Source: Candidatus Altarchaeota archaeon (GTDB lineage Archaea; Altiarchaeota; Altiarchaeia; IMC4; SCGC-AAA252-I15). From it: DNA of 8,065 nt. Below are positions 1 to 6,547 of this stretch, one piece after another. Every line of letters begins with the position of its first letter. Position 1 is the stretch's first letter. Location of the stretch: NCBI GenBank assembly GCA_026394745.1, contig JAPKXP010000117.1:1-8065 (forward strand), given 5' to 3'. The position numbers and the translations under genes are program-made. A model generated the notes under the pieces. That model made no database searches and was not told where the DNA came from. It saw only the letters and a program-made list of their open reading frames with translations.

Positions 1-573
1 CCTGCTGTTCTTCTCCTTGTCAATCTTCAGGTCCACGTTGATTATGCTGTCCGAGTAGTAGCTTACCCCGAACTTCGCCTCCTCCTGGTGCGCTTCGCTA
101 ATCAGCATGGTCGTTACTCCCCACTTGTCCAGCCTGTCGAAGAGCTGCATCAGCTCGGTCTTCCGGTCCTTCTCGGTGTCGAATACCATTAAGTATGCCG
201 TGAGGCTGTCCAGGACGAGCCTTTTCGCCTTCATCTCTTGAACATAATTATCTATTGACAATATCCCGTCGTTTATGTTCTTTGTGAATTGCGAGGGAGA
301 TATCTCTTGAAACTTGAATAGCCCTTTCTTCTCGTATTCGTCTAGCTTAAAGCCGTACTGGCCCATGTTCTCCATGAACTTTTCCTTCTTTTCCTCGAGG
401 CTCAAGTATAGTCCGGCTTCGTTGTTTTTAATGCCGCCGACTAGGAACTGGGTCGCTATCGTGGACTTCCCGGTTCCCGGCGGGCCGACTATAAGGTTGT
501 GGCTCCCTCTCTTCACGCCGTTCTGGATCATCGCATCAAGTCCTATAATTCCCGTTGGTATCCTCTCGCTCAT
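1..573 (-). CDS. KaiC-like RecA-superfamily ATPase, N-terminal 191 residues (3' end outside window)
   Basis: The frame is open from an ATG at 573 to the window edge, so only the first 191 residues are seen. It opens MSERIPTGIIGLDAMIQNGV, the usual start of KaiC/RadA-like proteins. Walker A is GPPGTGKST (residues 30-38). An adjacent pair of glutamates follows in LYLSLEEKKEKF (E60-E61), the position of the catalytic Glu pair in KaiC. Walker B is RLVLDS, with Asp122. No membrane segment is seen, so it is cytoplasmic. The ATG overlaps the platform gene stop in an ATGA, with a strong Shine-Dalgarno just upstream. KaiC-like ArlH/FlaH works with the ATPase and platform of archaella, so I infer a similar regulatory role here. 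The gene order (ATPase, platform, KaiC-like) differs from the usual archaellum order, so I do not call it arlH. It could also be a general RAD55-type signalling ATPase. Confidence 0.88.
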   Translation of the reverse strand, partial: MSERIPTGIIGLDAMIQNGVKRGSHNLIVGPPGTGKSTIATQFLVGGIKNNEAGLYLSLEEKKEKFMENMGQYGFKLDEYEKKGLFKFQEISPSQFTKNINDGILSIDNYVQEMKAKRLVLDSLTAYLMVFDTEKDRKTELMQLFDRLDKWGVTTMLISEAHQEEAKFGVSYYSDSIINVDLKIDKEKNSR

Positions 574-2309
574 GTGAACACACCTCCTGAAAAAGTCTGC
601 AACAGAATGTTGACTATGAAGTACACCAGCGTGGCTGTGACCCCGACAAGCAGTATGTATCTCGCCCCTTCCCTGATTTTGCCGGTCTCGACGAGACCTA
701 TCATCATGGAGCCCATTACACTGGTCACCAGCAGCGAAACAATAGAGAACTTGTCCAGGAAATCCTTTGTTATCGACGCGCCGGGGCTTTTGGAGGACGA
801 CAGGGAGTATAGTACGGGAGCCCCCAGCATTATGATGAACATTATCATGAACTTGTTTGTGCCTAGGTTCGCCCTTATCTCCCTCATCACGAACTCCCTC
901 TTCCTCAGCATGTCCGCTATCCTAATGAGCGAGTCGCTGAGACCCTCTCCAGCCTCTATGCCGTGGCCCACCAGCGTCACGCTCATGTCCAGCGACGTGG
1001 ACTTGATCCTCCTCTTTATCTCCAGAAGGGCGTCCTTCAGCGACTTGCCTAACATCACCTCGCCACCCATCCTCTTTATCTCCCTGCTGAGGGTCCCGAA
1101 CTCCGGCCGGCCTGCCGTAAGTAACGCCTGGTCTATCGTCATGCCAGCTTTGATGTTGGCGGCAACCATCCTCAATGCCTCGGGAAGTATCCCCGCGACC
1201 TCGTCCCCCCTTGCGTCAGCCTTCATGTTGAGGTGGGAGTACAGCAGGCTCCAGAACAGTATGAAAAGTATGATTGAGGCGAACGTGAAGTTCAAGTGGA
1301 TATAGGTCTCCGCGACTACGCCTAGAATCAGGGCAAACGCGACCGACATGGCAAAACGCTTCAGCAGGAATTGCTCCGGCTTCTCGTCGATTCCGGCGTA
1401 GGACAGCAGCGAAGTCAGGCGGTTCACAAGGCCTTTTGGGGTCATCCTCTCCGCCATCTTCAGCTCGCCGAGCAGCGGAGGCTTTCTGAAGCTGATGGTG
1501 TAAAGGAAGAACGCCTGCAGCACTACCGAAATCCCGACAAGCATCCAATACGTGTTCTCCTCGACAACGAATCCCATGCCCCTGAAGGTCGAGGCTATCA
1601 GCAGGAAGGTTCCCATGAGCGCCGGGATTAGGATGCCGAGCAGCATGTACAGCGTCACCATGGGCGTCAGTTTCGAGCCGTACTCCCTCGCGACGAACTC
1701 CTGCTCCTTCATGAGCTCTGTTATGATGCTAGATATGTTGTCCCTTATGTCCGCACCGGTTTCGAGGGCGTTGGTTATCTCGCACACGACGCGCCTGTAG
1801 AACACGGACGGCGTCCGCCTTGCGGACTCACGGAAGGCCTCGCCAAGAGACACTCCCTTCTCGTCGTCTTCGATTATTTTCCTGAATTCCACCGACAGTC
1901 TGCCGTAATCCCCCTTTGAGATGCTGGAGATGGCCTTGCCGAGCGTTTTCCCCGACGACAACTCTATCTCCAACGCCTCAAGGCCGAAGACCAGGTTCCG
2001 CTCCAGATTGCTGGCGTACCTCCTGATGGTGATCCCCGGCCTGGCGAGGGTTATGAACATCAGGAAGACTCCGGCAAAAATACTTATGCTCAAAACCAGC
2101 ACGGGTGATTTTATCCCTCCTACGCTGAAGGCTATGTTTAACACCACAAACAGGAATATGAAAGCCACGGTCGCTGCGGCAAGGCCGCCACTCAAGTAGC
2201 TTATTGGATTGGTCTCGCTTCCCGCGTCCTTCAGGTCCTGCGGGAAGTTTGGCAGCCTCTTCAGTATCCTGTCCGACACGTTGTTAAGGCTCCTTTCCAT
2301 TAATGTCAT
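570..2309 (-). CDS. Archaeal FlaJ/TadC-type pilus assembly platform membrane protein (two T2SSF domains)
   Basis: This 579-residue protein is the inner-membrane platform of a type II/IV-pilus-like machine; such proteins bind the assembly ATPase and guide pilin insertion. Predicted membrane helices lie near residues 41-61, 68-89, 216-240, 254-275, 317-335, 341-359, 484-502, 520-539 and 549-571. Two homologous cytoplasmic helical domains sit between them, at about 91-212 and 362-480. Each has the T2SSF pattern: LEIELSSGKTLGKAI then GVSLGEAFRESA in the first, MVAANIKAGMTIDQALL then GKSLKDALLEIKRR in the second. Two such domains fused in one chain is the archaeal FlaJ/TadC arrangement; bacterial Tad systems use separate TadB and TadC. 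Start: the ATG at 2309 has GGGGGAGTG five bases upstream; an in-frame ATG at 2300 is worse placed. The gene begins two bases after the ATPase stop and ends in an ATGA overlap. Confidence 0.93.
   Translation of the reverse strand: MTLMERSLNNVSDRILKRLPNFPQDLKDAGSETNPISYLSGGLAAATVAFIFLFVVLNIAFSVGGIKSPVLVLSISIFAGVFLMFITLARPGITIRRYASNLERNLVFGLEALEIELSSGKTLGKAISSISKGDYGRLSVEFRKIIEDDEKGVSLGEAFRESARRTPSVFYRRVVCEITNALETGADIRDNISSIITELMKEQEFVAREYGSKLTPMVTLYMLLGILIPALMGTFLLIASTFRGMGFVVEENTYWMLVGISVVLQAFFLYTISFRKPPLLGELKMAERMTPKGLVNRLTSLLSYAGIDEKPEQFLLKRFAMSVAFALILGVVAETYIHLNFTFASIILFILFWSLLYSHLNMKADARGDEVAGILPEALRMVAANIKAGMTIDQALLTAGRPEFGTLSREIKRMGGEVMLGKSLKDALLEIKRRIKSTSLDMSVTLVGHGIEAGEGLSDSLIRIADMLRKREFVMREIRANLGTNKFMIMFIIMLGAPVLYSLSSSKSPGASITKDFLDKFSIVSLLVTSVMGSMMIGLVETGKIREGARYILLVGVTATLVYFIVNILLQTFSGGVFT
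581..588 (-). promoter_or_regulatory. Shine-Dalgarno for the KaiC-like ATPase
   Basis: The minus strand reads AGGAGGTG, seven bases before the ATG at 573. It lies inside the last codons of the platform gene. It fixes the start of the KaiC-like protein and implies translation coupled to the upstream gene. Confidence 0.75.
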
Positions 2310-2311
2310 GT

Positions 2312-3775
2312 CTACACTCCCCCGTCTTTTTTGGCAGCCTCAAGCACTTCCTGCGGCTGCATGTAATAGTCGTTGATTATCCCCCCGACCTCGTTCACGT
2401 CCTTAATCTTCCTCCTGACAATCCAGTCGATAATCTCCTTTTTCTCGCTCATCTCTTTGACTATCTCCTCCCTGGTTTTTCCGGAACGCTTGATTATCTT
2501 GTCATAAAATTCCTTGGGCTCGTTGTTTGCTACTATCCTGTCGTTTTTCGCATCCCACACATACAGCAGATTCACCAAGGGTATTTCTCCCTCGATTATT
2601 ATCTCCCCGACCTGCGTTACCCTCCTCCTCTGCGACCACCTGTCCCTCTGGAGGACGCACACGAGATTTATCTCCGTGAGCATGGTGGCGTCTATTCTAA
2701 GCTCTCCGGTGAGGCGGTGTATGGTCTCCGATATGCTGTCAGCGTGGATGGTCGAATACGCGGAGTGGCCCGTGTGCATCGCCTCCAAAAGGTCTTTCGC
2801 CTCATTCTCACGCCTTATCTCGCCGAATACTATCCTGTCCGGGCGCTCCCTGACCGCGGCTTTGAGGAGGTCGTACATTGAGATGCCGACCCCTTCCTTG
2901 ATGCTGGTCGCCAGCCTCGGCTGCCACCTGAGGAAGTCCGGAAGCTGCAGCTCTCTCGTGTCCTCTATAGAGAGTATTATCTGGTTGGAGGGTATGAAAG
3001 GCATGAGCGTGTTCAGGAAGCTCGTCTTGCCTGACGCCGTCCCGCCGGCAATCAGCACGTTCTGCTCGTACTGTATCGCCTCCCAGATGAGCGCCAGAAC
3101 CTCCGAGGTTACCGTTCCTGTCTCGATGAACTTCGTGAACACCCACGGCGTCCTGGCGAACATCCTGATTGTTATCGTGTTGCCTTGCGCCGATATCGGC
3201 ATTAGTAGAGCCTCGACGCGGTCTCCGGTAGGCAGGGTGGCCTCGAGAATGGGCTTGCTCATGTTGATCTCCCTACCCACCTCTCGCCCCATCCTTTCCG
3301 CATATCGCCTGATTTCCTCCTCGCCGTCCATGTTTATGTTGGTGTCCATCCAGCCGTGGTATTTGTGGCTTACGCTCACCGGCTTCTTTGCCGTGTTGAC
3401 CTTGATTTCCTCAAGGTTGGGGTCCTTGAGTAGGTACTCTATTCTTCCGTAGCCTAGCGCCTTAAAGCTTATGTCCGTCAGCAGGAATCTCCTGGTTTCC
3501 TCGTCCACGAGGATGAGTTCCTTGCGGATGTACTCGTCTATGGCGTTCTTGAATATCCTCTTGATGCTTTTGACCTCTCCCATCTCTCCTTCGACGTGAA
3601 CTTTCTCGGACTCGCTCGAGCCGACTTTGTCGATGATGAATTCAAGAACCGCTTTTGTGGCGGGCAGGAACTCAGGATAGCACAGGTTGTACCTCTTTTC
3701 GTTTTTGTCCTCGGTTATGACCACGTCCAGGATTATATCCTCCGCCTTTATTTGATACTTCTCCAACTCTTTCAT
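2312..3775 (-). CDS. Type II/IV secretion or pilus assembly ATPase (archaeal GspE2/FlaI/TadA-like)
   Basis: This 487-residue cytoplasmic ATPase is expected to form a hexamer that powers pilin extraction and assembly on the adjacent platform protein. The family motifs are in order and intact: Walker A GGTASGKTS (residues 244-252, Lys250), Asp box SIEDTRELQLP (269-279), Walker B RIVFGEIR (314-321, Glu319), and His box MHTGH to STIHAD (333-346). Residues 1-100 form a variable N-terminal region; the N-terminal domain proper follows (ISFKALGYGRIEYLLKDPN and onward, including PILEATLPTGDRVEALL). The last 75 residues are a charged helical tail with IINDYYMQPQEVLEAA, typical of archaeal FlaI/GspE2 proteins. 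The length is normal. The ATG at 3775 overlaps the previous stop (ATGA), with GAGG five bases upstream. The motifs do not decide between pilus and archaellum use; the neighbouring pilins favour a pilus. Confidence 0.95.
   Translation of the reverse strand: MKELEKYQIKAEDIILDVVITEDKNEKRYNLCYPEFLPATKAVLEFIIDKVGSSESEKVHVEGEMGEVKSIKRIFKNAIDEYIRKELILVDEETRRFLLTDISFKALGYGRIEYLLKDPNLEEIKVNTAKKPVSVSHKYHGWMDTNINMDGEEEIRRYAERMGREVGREINMSKPILEATLPTGDRVEALLMPISAQGNTITIRMFARTPWVFTKFIETGTVTSEVLALIWEAIQYEQNVLIAGGTASGKTSFLNTLMPFIPSNQIILSIEDTRELQLPDFLRWQPRLATSIKEGVGISMYDLLKAAVRERPDRIVFGEIRRENEAKDLLEAMHTGHSAYSTIHADSISETIHRLTGELRIDATMLTEINLVCVLQRDRWSQRRRVTQVGEIIIEGEIPLVNLLYVWDAKNDRIVANNEPKEFYDKIIKRSGKTREEIVKEMSEKKEIIDWIVRRKIKDVNEVGGIINDYYMQPQEVLEAAKKDGGV
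2315..2323 (-). promoter_or_regulatory. Shine-Dalgarno for the platform protein
   Basis: The minus strand reads GGGGGAGTG, ending five bases before the ATG at 2309 and lying in the last codons of the ATPase gene. It favours the ATG at 2309 over the one at 2300. Confidence 0.65.
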
Positions 3776-4491
3776 CCTATCCTCTTCAGGGTCGCGTCCC
3801 CCCCACCGTGCTCTTCCATCCGTATCATGTTTTTGGCTTGAAGTATGTGCCCCAAATCCTTCATGTACTCAAGGTCCGTGTTGAAATACTTGGCGAGAGT
3901 CGACACCCTAACGTACTCGAATTCGTTGATTATGTCAACCACGATGTCGACCCTGGTCTTGAAGACGTGCTTGTACCCGTCCATCCACTCGGACGACCCG
4001 AGCGTCTTCCTTATCTCCCTGACCTTTTCGCTGTCGACTATGGTATACAGCATTCTCGTGAACAGGAGCATGTCTTTCCTCTCTACCCTCAAGTCGCCCC
4101 TCCCAACGAGCTTCACGATGACTTGGTCCTTCTCCTGCTTTTTTATTTTGAACCTCGACTCCAGGTTCTCTATCTTGCCTTCCTTGTTGATGACGAGCCA
4201 CTTAAGTATCTTATCGGCGTCTACCGTTGTCTCCTCCTGTTTCGGCTTGACGTTCACCACCTGCTTGGTCACTGCCGGCGCCTTGACATATGCTGCCACG
4301 TATCCCTTCTCCCGGAACTGCCTTAGCTTTGCGGTTGCCTTCACATTGCCTCCTGATAATGTGACCAAATCTCCCTCAACAAGAGTTTTCACGTGCTTCA
4401 CTACCTCGCTTTCGCTCATTCCGGATTCCCTGGCTAAGAAGGATACCTCTACCCCTCCCTCGTCCGGAACGTACGCAACTATCTTGGTCAT
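3772..4491 (-). CDS. Putative triple winged-helix cytoplasmic protein, possible pilus ATPase partner or regulator
   Basis: I do not recognise a named family. The 239 residues have no signal peptide or membrane segment and no cysteine. The N-terminal 55 residues look like a winged helix: VEVSFLARESGMSESEVVKH supplies the helix-turn-helix, then VKTLVEGDLVTLSGGNVKAT the third helix and wing. A charged linker (70-90) leads to a second similar unit at 91-140 (ILKWLVINKEGKIENLESRF, wing GRGDLRVER). A third lies at about 180-238 (VDIVVDIINEFEYVRVSTLA, then ILQAKNMIRMEEHGG). The gene sits between pilin genes and the ATPase, with ATGA overlaps at both ends and GGAGTGA seven bases before its ATG. Tight coupling to the ATPase suggests a structural partner or a regulator of the operon. 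DNA binding is possible but not shown. The winged-helix calls rest on pattern reading only. Confidence 0.8.
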   Translation of the reverse strand: MTKIVAYVPDEGGVEVSFLARESGMSESEVVKHVKTLVEGDLVTLSGGNVKATAKLRQFREKGYVAAYVKAPAVTKQVVNVKPKQEETTVDADKILKWLVINKEGKIENLESRFKIKKQEKDQVIVKLVGRGDLRVERKDMLLFTRMLYTIVDSEKVREIRKTLGSSEWMDGYKHVFKTRVDIVVDIINEFEYVRVSTLAKYFNTDLEYMKDLGHILQAKNMIRMEEHGGGDATLKRIG

Positions 4492-5276
4492 TTGACTCTC
4501 ACTCCGCCTGTCTTTCTCACGTCGAACCTGCCGTCCCTTACTGTTATTACGTTGCCAGGTATAATTACTTTGCTTATGTTGGTCGAGTTCGCAAATGAGA
4601 TTTGCATGTTCGTGGCCATGGGCGTCACGTAGCCCGTCGACACCGACATGATGTTGTTGTTCACGGTAACGGTTATCACCCCGCCGTTCACCGTAAATGT
4701 ATTCGCGTCTGAAGAGTTGACTGACGACGTCTTCTGGCAGTAGCCTGGAGTTCCCATAACCTCAATCTTAATGGTCGTGTTACCCGCCGCTTTAACAAGG
4801 TCGCAGCTGCTCACGTTCTCCCTTATCAGGAGCTGCACGCTGATGTCGTAGGGTGCTTGAGTCATGTTGACTTTAATGCTGCTTGCCGTGTTTTCCGTTA
4901 CTGTGGCGTTGAACTGCGTCGCGTAAAGCACGAAATTGTCCTTCATCCCGGCGACATTCAGCGTCGCGTTGAAATTCGCCTCCCCAACCCCCTTAAGATT
5001 GTTCAACCGCTCCTGCATGACGCTCATGTCATTCGGCAGGGACGTATTCACCATGAGCCTGCTACCGCTTGTGGTTACGTCGACGCCGGAGTTCTCCCGC
5101 ACTATCTCCGCTATAGCGTTCTCGAACGCCGTGTATTGGCTTGCCACCTTGACCGAGACCGGCGCCTCAACAAGGTAGTTTGAGGCGCTGTAATCCATGT
5201 AATACGTGCTGAGGGCTAGTATCGCGAGGCCTGCCAGACCCAAGCCTGTCGTGAAAAGCACCCCCTTCTTGTTCAT
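4488..5276 (-). CDS. Membrane-anchored extracellular protein of the pilus operon, sequon-rich, unknown family
   Basis: The protein has 262 residues. It starts MNKKGVLFTTGLGLAGLAIL: a lysine pair and glycine before one hydrophobic helix (about 6-24). This resembles the pilin-like neighbours but lacks an acidic residue after the glycine, so prepilin processing is uncertain. Residues 35-100 look partly helical (ENAIAEIVRENSG, MSVMQERLNNLKG). The rest is beta-rich with short polar repeats such as GGVITVTVNNNIMSVSTG. I count nine N-x-S/T sequons (N77, N103, N123, N137, N154, N166, N187, N230, N233). The only two cysteines, C158 and C180, could form one disulfide. It overlaps the genes on both sides by ATGA. 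Its start lacks a convincing Shine-Dalgarno, so translation may depend on coupling. A minor pilin or an anchored accessory subunit are both possible; I recognise no specific family. Confidence 0.85.
   Translation of the reverse strand: MNKKGVLFTTGLGLAGLAILALSTYYMDYSASNYLVEAPVSVKVASQYTAFENAIAEIVRENSGVDVTTSGSRLMVNTSLPNDMSVMQERLNNLKGVGEANFNATLNVAGMKDNFVLYATQFNATVTENTASSIKVNMTQAPYDISVQLLIRENVSSCDLVKAAGNTTIKIEVMGTPGYCQKTSSVNSSDANTFTVNGGVITVTVNNNIMSVSTGYVTPMATNMQISFANSTNISKVIIPGNVITVRDGRFDVRKTGGVRVK
4499..4505 (-). promoter_or_regulatory. Shine-Dalgarno for the winged-helix protein
   Basis: The minus strand reads GGAGTGA, seven bases before the ATG at 4491, inside the final codons of the upstream membrane-anchored protein gene. 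Confidence 0.55.
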
Positions 5277-5683
5277 TTTTGCTCTATCTTGAATGAGTAC
5301 GTGTAGTATGCGCCGTTGTGGTATGACGGAACGCTCCCGGAGACGAGATTTCCTTTTCCGCTGACATTCCCGTACGTGTCCTGGAACGTGGTGTACGCCG
5401 TCCCGTTGATATACCTATCCTCCGTAACCTTCAACTCCATGTTGTAGTTCGGCGGCGTGTACGCCACGATTTTAGACTCAATAAGCGTCCTGTTGCGGGA
5501 GACGGTGTATCCCATCCTGTCCATCACCAGTAGTGTGTCGTATCCAGAGCGCATCATCCTCGTTTCCCCGAGGCTGCCGACCTCCGTCTTGCCGAGAAGG
5601 TAGACGGCATACACTATTATCGTGAAGAACAGCAGCGCGCCCGTGGCCGCGTCCATGGTGAAAGCTGCACCCTTCCTGTCCAC
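5273..5683 (-). CDS. Pilin-like secreted or membrane protein with class III-like N-terminus (GTG start)
   Basis: I call 136 residues from a GTG at 5683, one base after the upstream stop and seven bases after a strong GGAGGGGG. The frame extends further upstream, but that part overlaps the neighbouring pilin gene, is arginine-rich and looks non-coding. From GTG the protein begins VDRKGAAFTMDAATGALLFF: a basic stretch, glycine, then a membrane helix (about 12-30). That is the layout of an archaeal prepilin cleaved after Gly5, but with an acidic residue (D11) one place later than in the QXSXEF motif. The remainder contains SGYDTLLVMDRMGYTVSRNR, then a polar beta-rich tail (IVAYTPPNYNMELKV, YYTYSFKIEQK). 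It has no cysteine. It ends in an ATGA overlap with the next gene. It is probably a minor pilin or pseudopilin; no exact family is recognised. Confidence 0.85.
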   Translation of the reverse strand: MDRKGAAFTMDAATGALLFFTIIVYAVYLLGKTEVGSLGETRMMRSGYDTLLVMDRMGYTVSRNRTLIESKIVAYTPPNYNMELKVTEDRYINGTAYTTFQDTYGNVSGKGNLVSGSVPSYHNGAYYTYSFKIEQK

Positions 5684-5684
5684 T

Positions 5685-6167
5685 TTAATTCCCCCTCCAT
5701 ACCGTCGTCTGCAAGAAAGCCTCGTTCCCGTTGTACACCACGGGCCTCCTGGCCGTGAATGCCGTATTCTGCGACGGCGCCGTTCCAATCTCCCTGATTT
5801 TCACGTTGTTCTTGTCGTACAGTACTATTTGAACCTCATACACTCCGACGCCCAAGAGCTTCTTGAGCGTATCGTAGTCCAGCGAAGCAAGCTTGTCGAT
5901 TTTCCCGCCCTGAACGACGTAAGCCGGCGAACTCAATCCGATAACTTTCGCCGACGTCAGATTATACTCCCAGTTCTCGGGGATTCCAGGAGTCCTGACC
6001 AACGCGTCCGATATCGCGAACACCGAATACTCCATCTCCTCGTTGACGACCTCGCTGCTTATCCTGTCCGCCATGCTCATCCACCAGTACGTTGCACTTC
6101 CTAGCGTGAACATCACTATGCAGACCGCTGCGAAGAAGTCCATCGAGAATATCTGGCCTCTAGCCAT
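5685..6167 (-). CDS. Pilin-like protein with divergent class III signal (GQIFSMDFF)
   Basis: I call 160 residues from the ATG at 6167. An upstream in-frame extension lies inside the preceding pilin gene and looks like noise. The ATG has GGGGAGGTG seven bases upstream. The protein starts MARGQIFSMDFFAAVCIVMF: Arg-Gly then Gln, as at an archaeal FlaK/EppA-type prepilin cleavage site, followed by a membrane helix (about 9-29). The acidic residue is D10, one position later than the Glu of QXSXEF. The soluble part carries TPGIPENWEYN and VIGLSSPAYVVQGGKIDKLA, then LDYDTLKKLLGVGVYEVQIV. This G-x-P-x-x-W, GLSS and Y-x-x-LKxLLG layout is one I associate, from memory, with archaeal pilin-like proteins. 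It overlaps the upstream pilin by eight bases (ATGGCTAG) and is one base from the next start. Probably a major or minor pilus subunit. Confidence 0.88.
   Translation of the reverse strand: MARGQIFSMDFFAAVCIVMFTLGSATYWWMSMADRISSEVVNEEMEYSVFAISDALVRTPGIPENWEYNLTSAKVIGLSSPAYVVQGGKIDKLASLDYDTLKKLLGVGVYEVQIVLYDKNNVKIREIGTAPSQNTAFTARRPVVYNGNEAFLQTTVWRGN
5691..5698 (-). promoter_or_regulatory. Shine-Dalgarno that fixes the GTG start at 5683
   Basis: The minus strand reads GGAGGGGG followed by AATTAAA and then GTG. It overlaps the last codons of the upstream pilin-like gene and is the main reason for the GTG call over longer or shorter starts. Confidence 0.7.
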
Positions 6168-6543
6168 TGATGTACACCTCCCCGTCCGTGTTTGTGAAGG
6201 TGAGGACGTGCCCGCCCTGCGTAATGAACGCGTCGCCGTGGAGAGCAGGCACCGTGCTGCAGTAGAAAGTGTTCTCCAGGCCGCCATACTCCACCACCCC
6301 GTTCGTGTGGATTGTGACGTTCTCTTTCAGAGTAAGCTCTTTCGTGAGCCTGAACCCCGGGCCTCCATTGTATGCCGCGGAAACGAGTGACGCAATCTTG
6401 TTGCACGTGTTCTGCCTGCCAAGGTTGGCGTTCAGTTCGTCGCCGGCATCCCTCCTCTCGACGTAGCACCATACCATAAAGAAGAATATCAGGACCACAA
6501 CCCCGATGACAGCTATGAATTCGGTCGAAACCTGTCCTCTCAT
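6160..6543 (-). CDS. Class III signal peptide pilin (QVSTEF)
   Basis: This 127-residue protein begins MRGQVSTEFIAVIGVVVLIF. RG followed by QVSTEF is a textbook class III (QXSXEF) prepilin signal, cleaved between Gly3 and Gln4 by a FlaK/EppA-like peptidase, with the Glu at +5 next to a hydrophobic helix (about 9-28). After cleavage it should be an archaeal pilin held in the membrane and then polymerised by the ATPase and platform encoded downstream. The globular part has C47 and C94 plus C26 at the end of the helix, and a beta-rich region rich in Gly, Asn and Thr (LTKELTLKENVTIHTNGVVE, GGHVLTFTNTDGEVYING). The start at 6543 lies four bases after the cysteine-rich gene stop, with AGAGGTAGGAAG running into the ATG. 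It overlaps the next gene by eight bases. Confidence 0.93.
   Translation of the reverse strand: MRGQVSTEFIAVIGVVVLIFFFMVWCYVERRDAGDELNANLGRQNTCNKIASLVSAAYNGGPGFRLTKELTLKENVTIHTNGVVEYGGLENTFYCSTVPALHGDAFITQGGHVLTFTNTDGEVYING
6175..6183 (-). promoter_or_regulatory. Shine-Dalgarno that fixes the ATG at 6167
   Basis: The minus strand reads GGGGAGGTG, seven bases before the ATG at 6167 and within the coding sequence of the upstream class III pilin. It rejects the longer frame that begins at 6287. Confidence 0.75.
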
Positions 6544-6547
6544 CTTC

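Noticed and set aside
499..1305. 268-codon open frame on the plus strand
   Set aside because: It is antisense to the platform gene (and overlaps the start of the KaiC-like gene), whose protein reading is convincing and full of family patterns. The plus-strand translation shows no domain, and its hydrophobic runs mirror membrane helix codons on the other strand.
2514..3452. 312-codon open frame on the plus strand
   Set aside because: It is antisense to the secretion ATPase, including its Walker A, Asp, Walker B and His boxes. It is Ser/Leu-rich with no recognisable motif.
3845..4495. 216-codon open frame on the plus strand
   Set aside because: It is antisense to the winged-helix gene, which has overlaps with both neighbours and a ribosome site. 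The plus-strand product is Ser/Thr/Leu-rich without features.
5684..5788. N-terminal extension of the second pilin-like gene up to an ATG at 5788
   Set aside because: The extension is Arg-rich and overlaps the upstream gene. The GTG at 5683 has a strong ribosome site and restores the basic-Gly-helix N-terminus.
6168..6287. N-terminal extension of the pilin-like gene up to an ATG at 6287
   Set aside because: The added residues are Arg/Ser-rich, lie fully inside the class III pilin gene in another frame, and would bury the signal sequence. The ATG at 6167 has a strong ribosome site.
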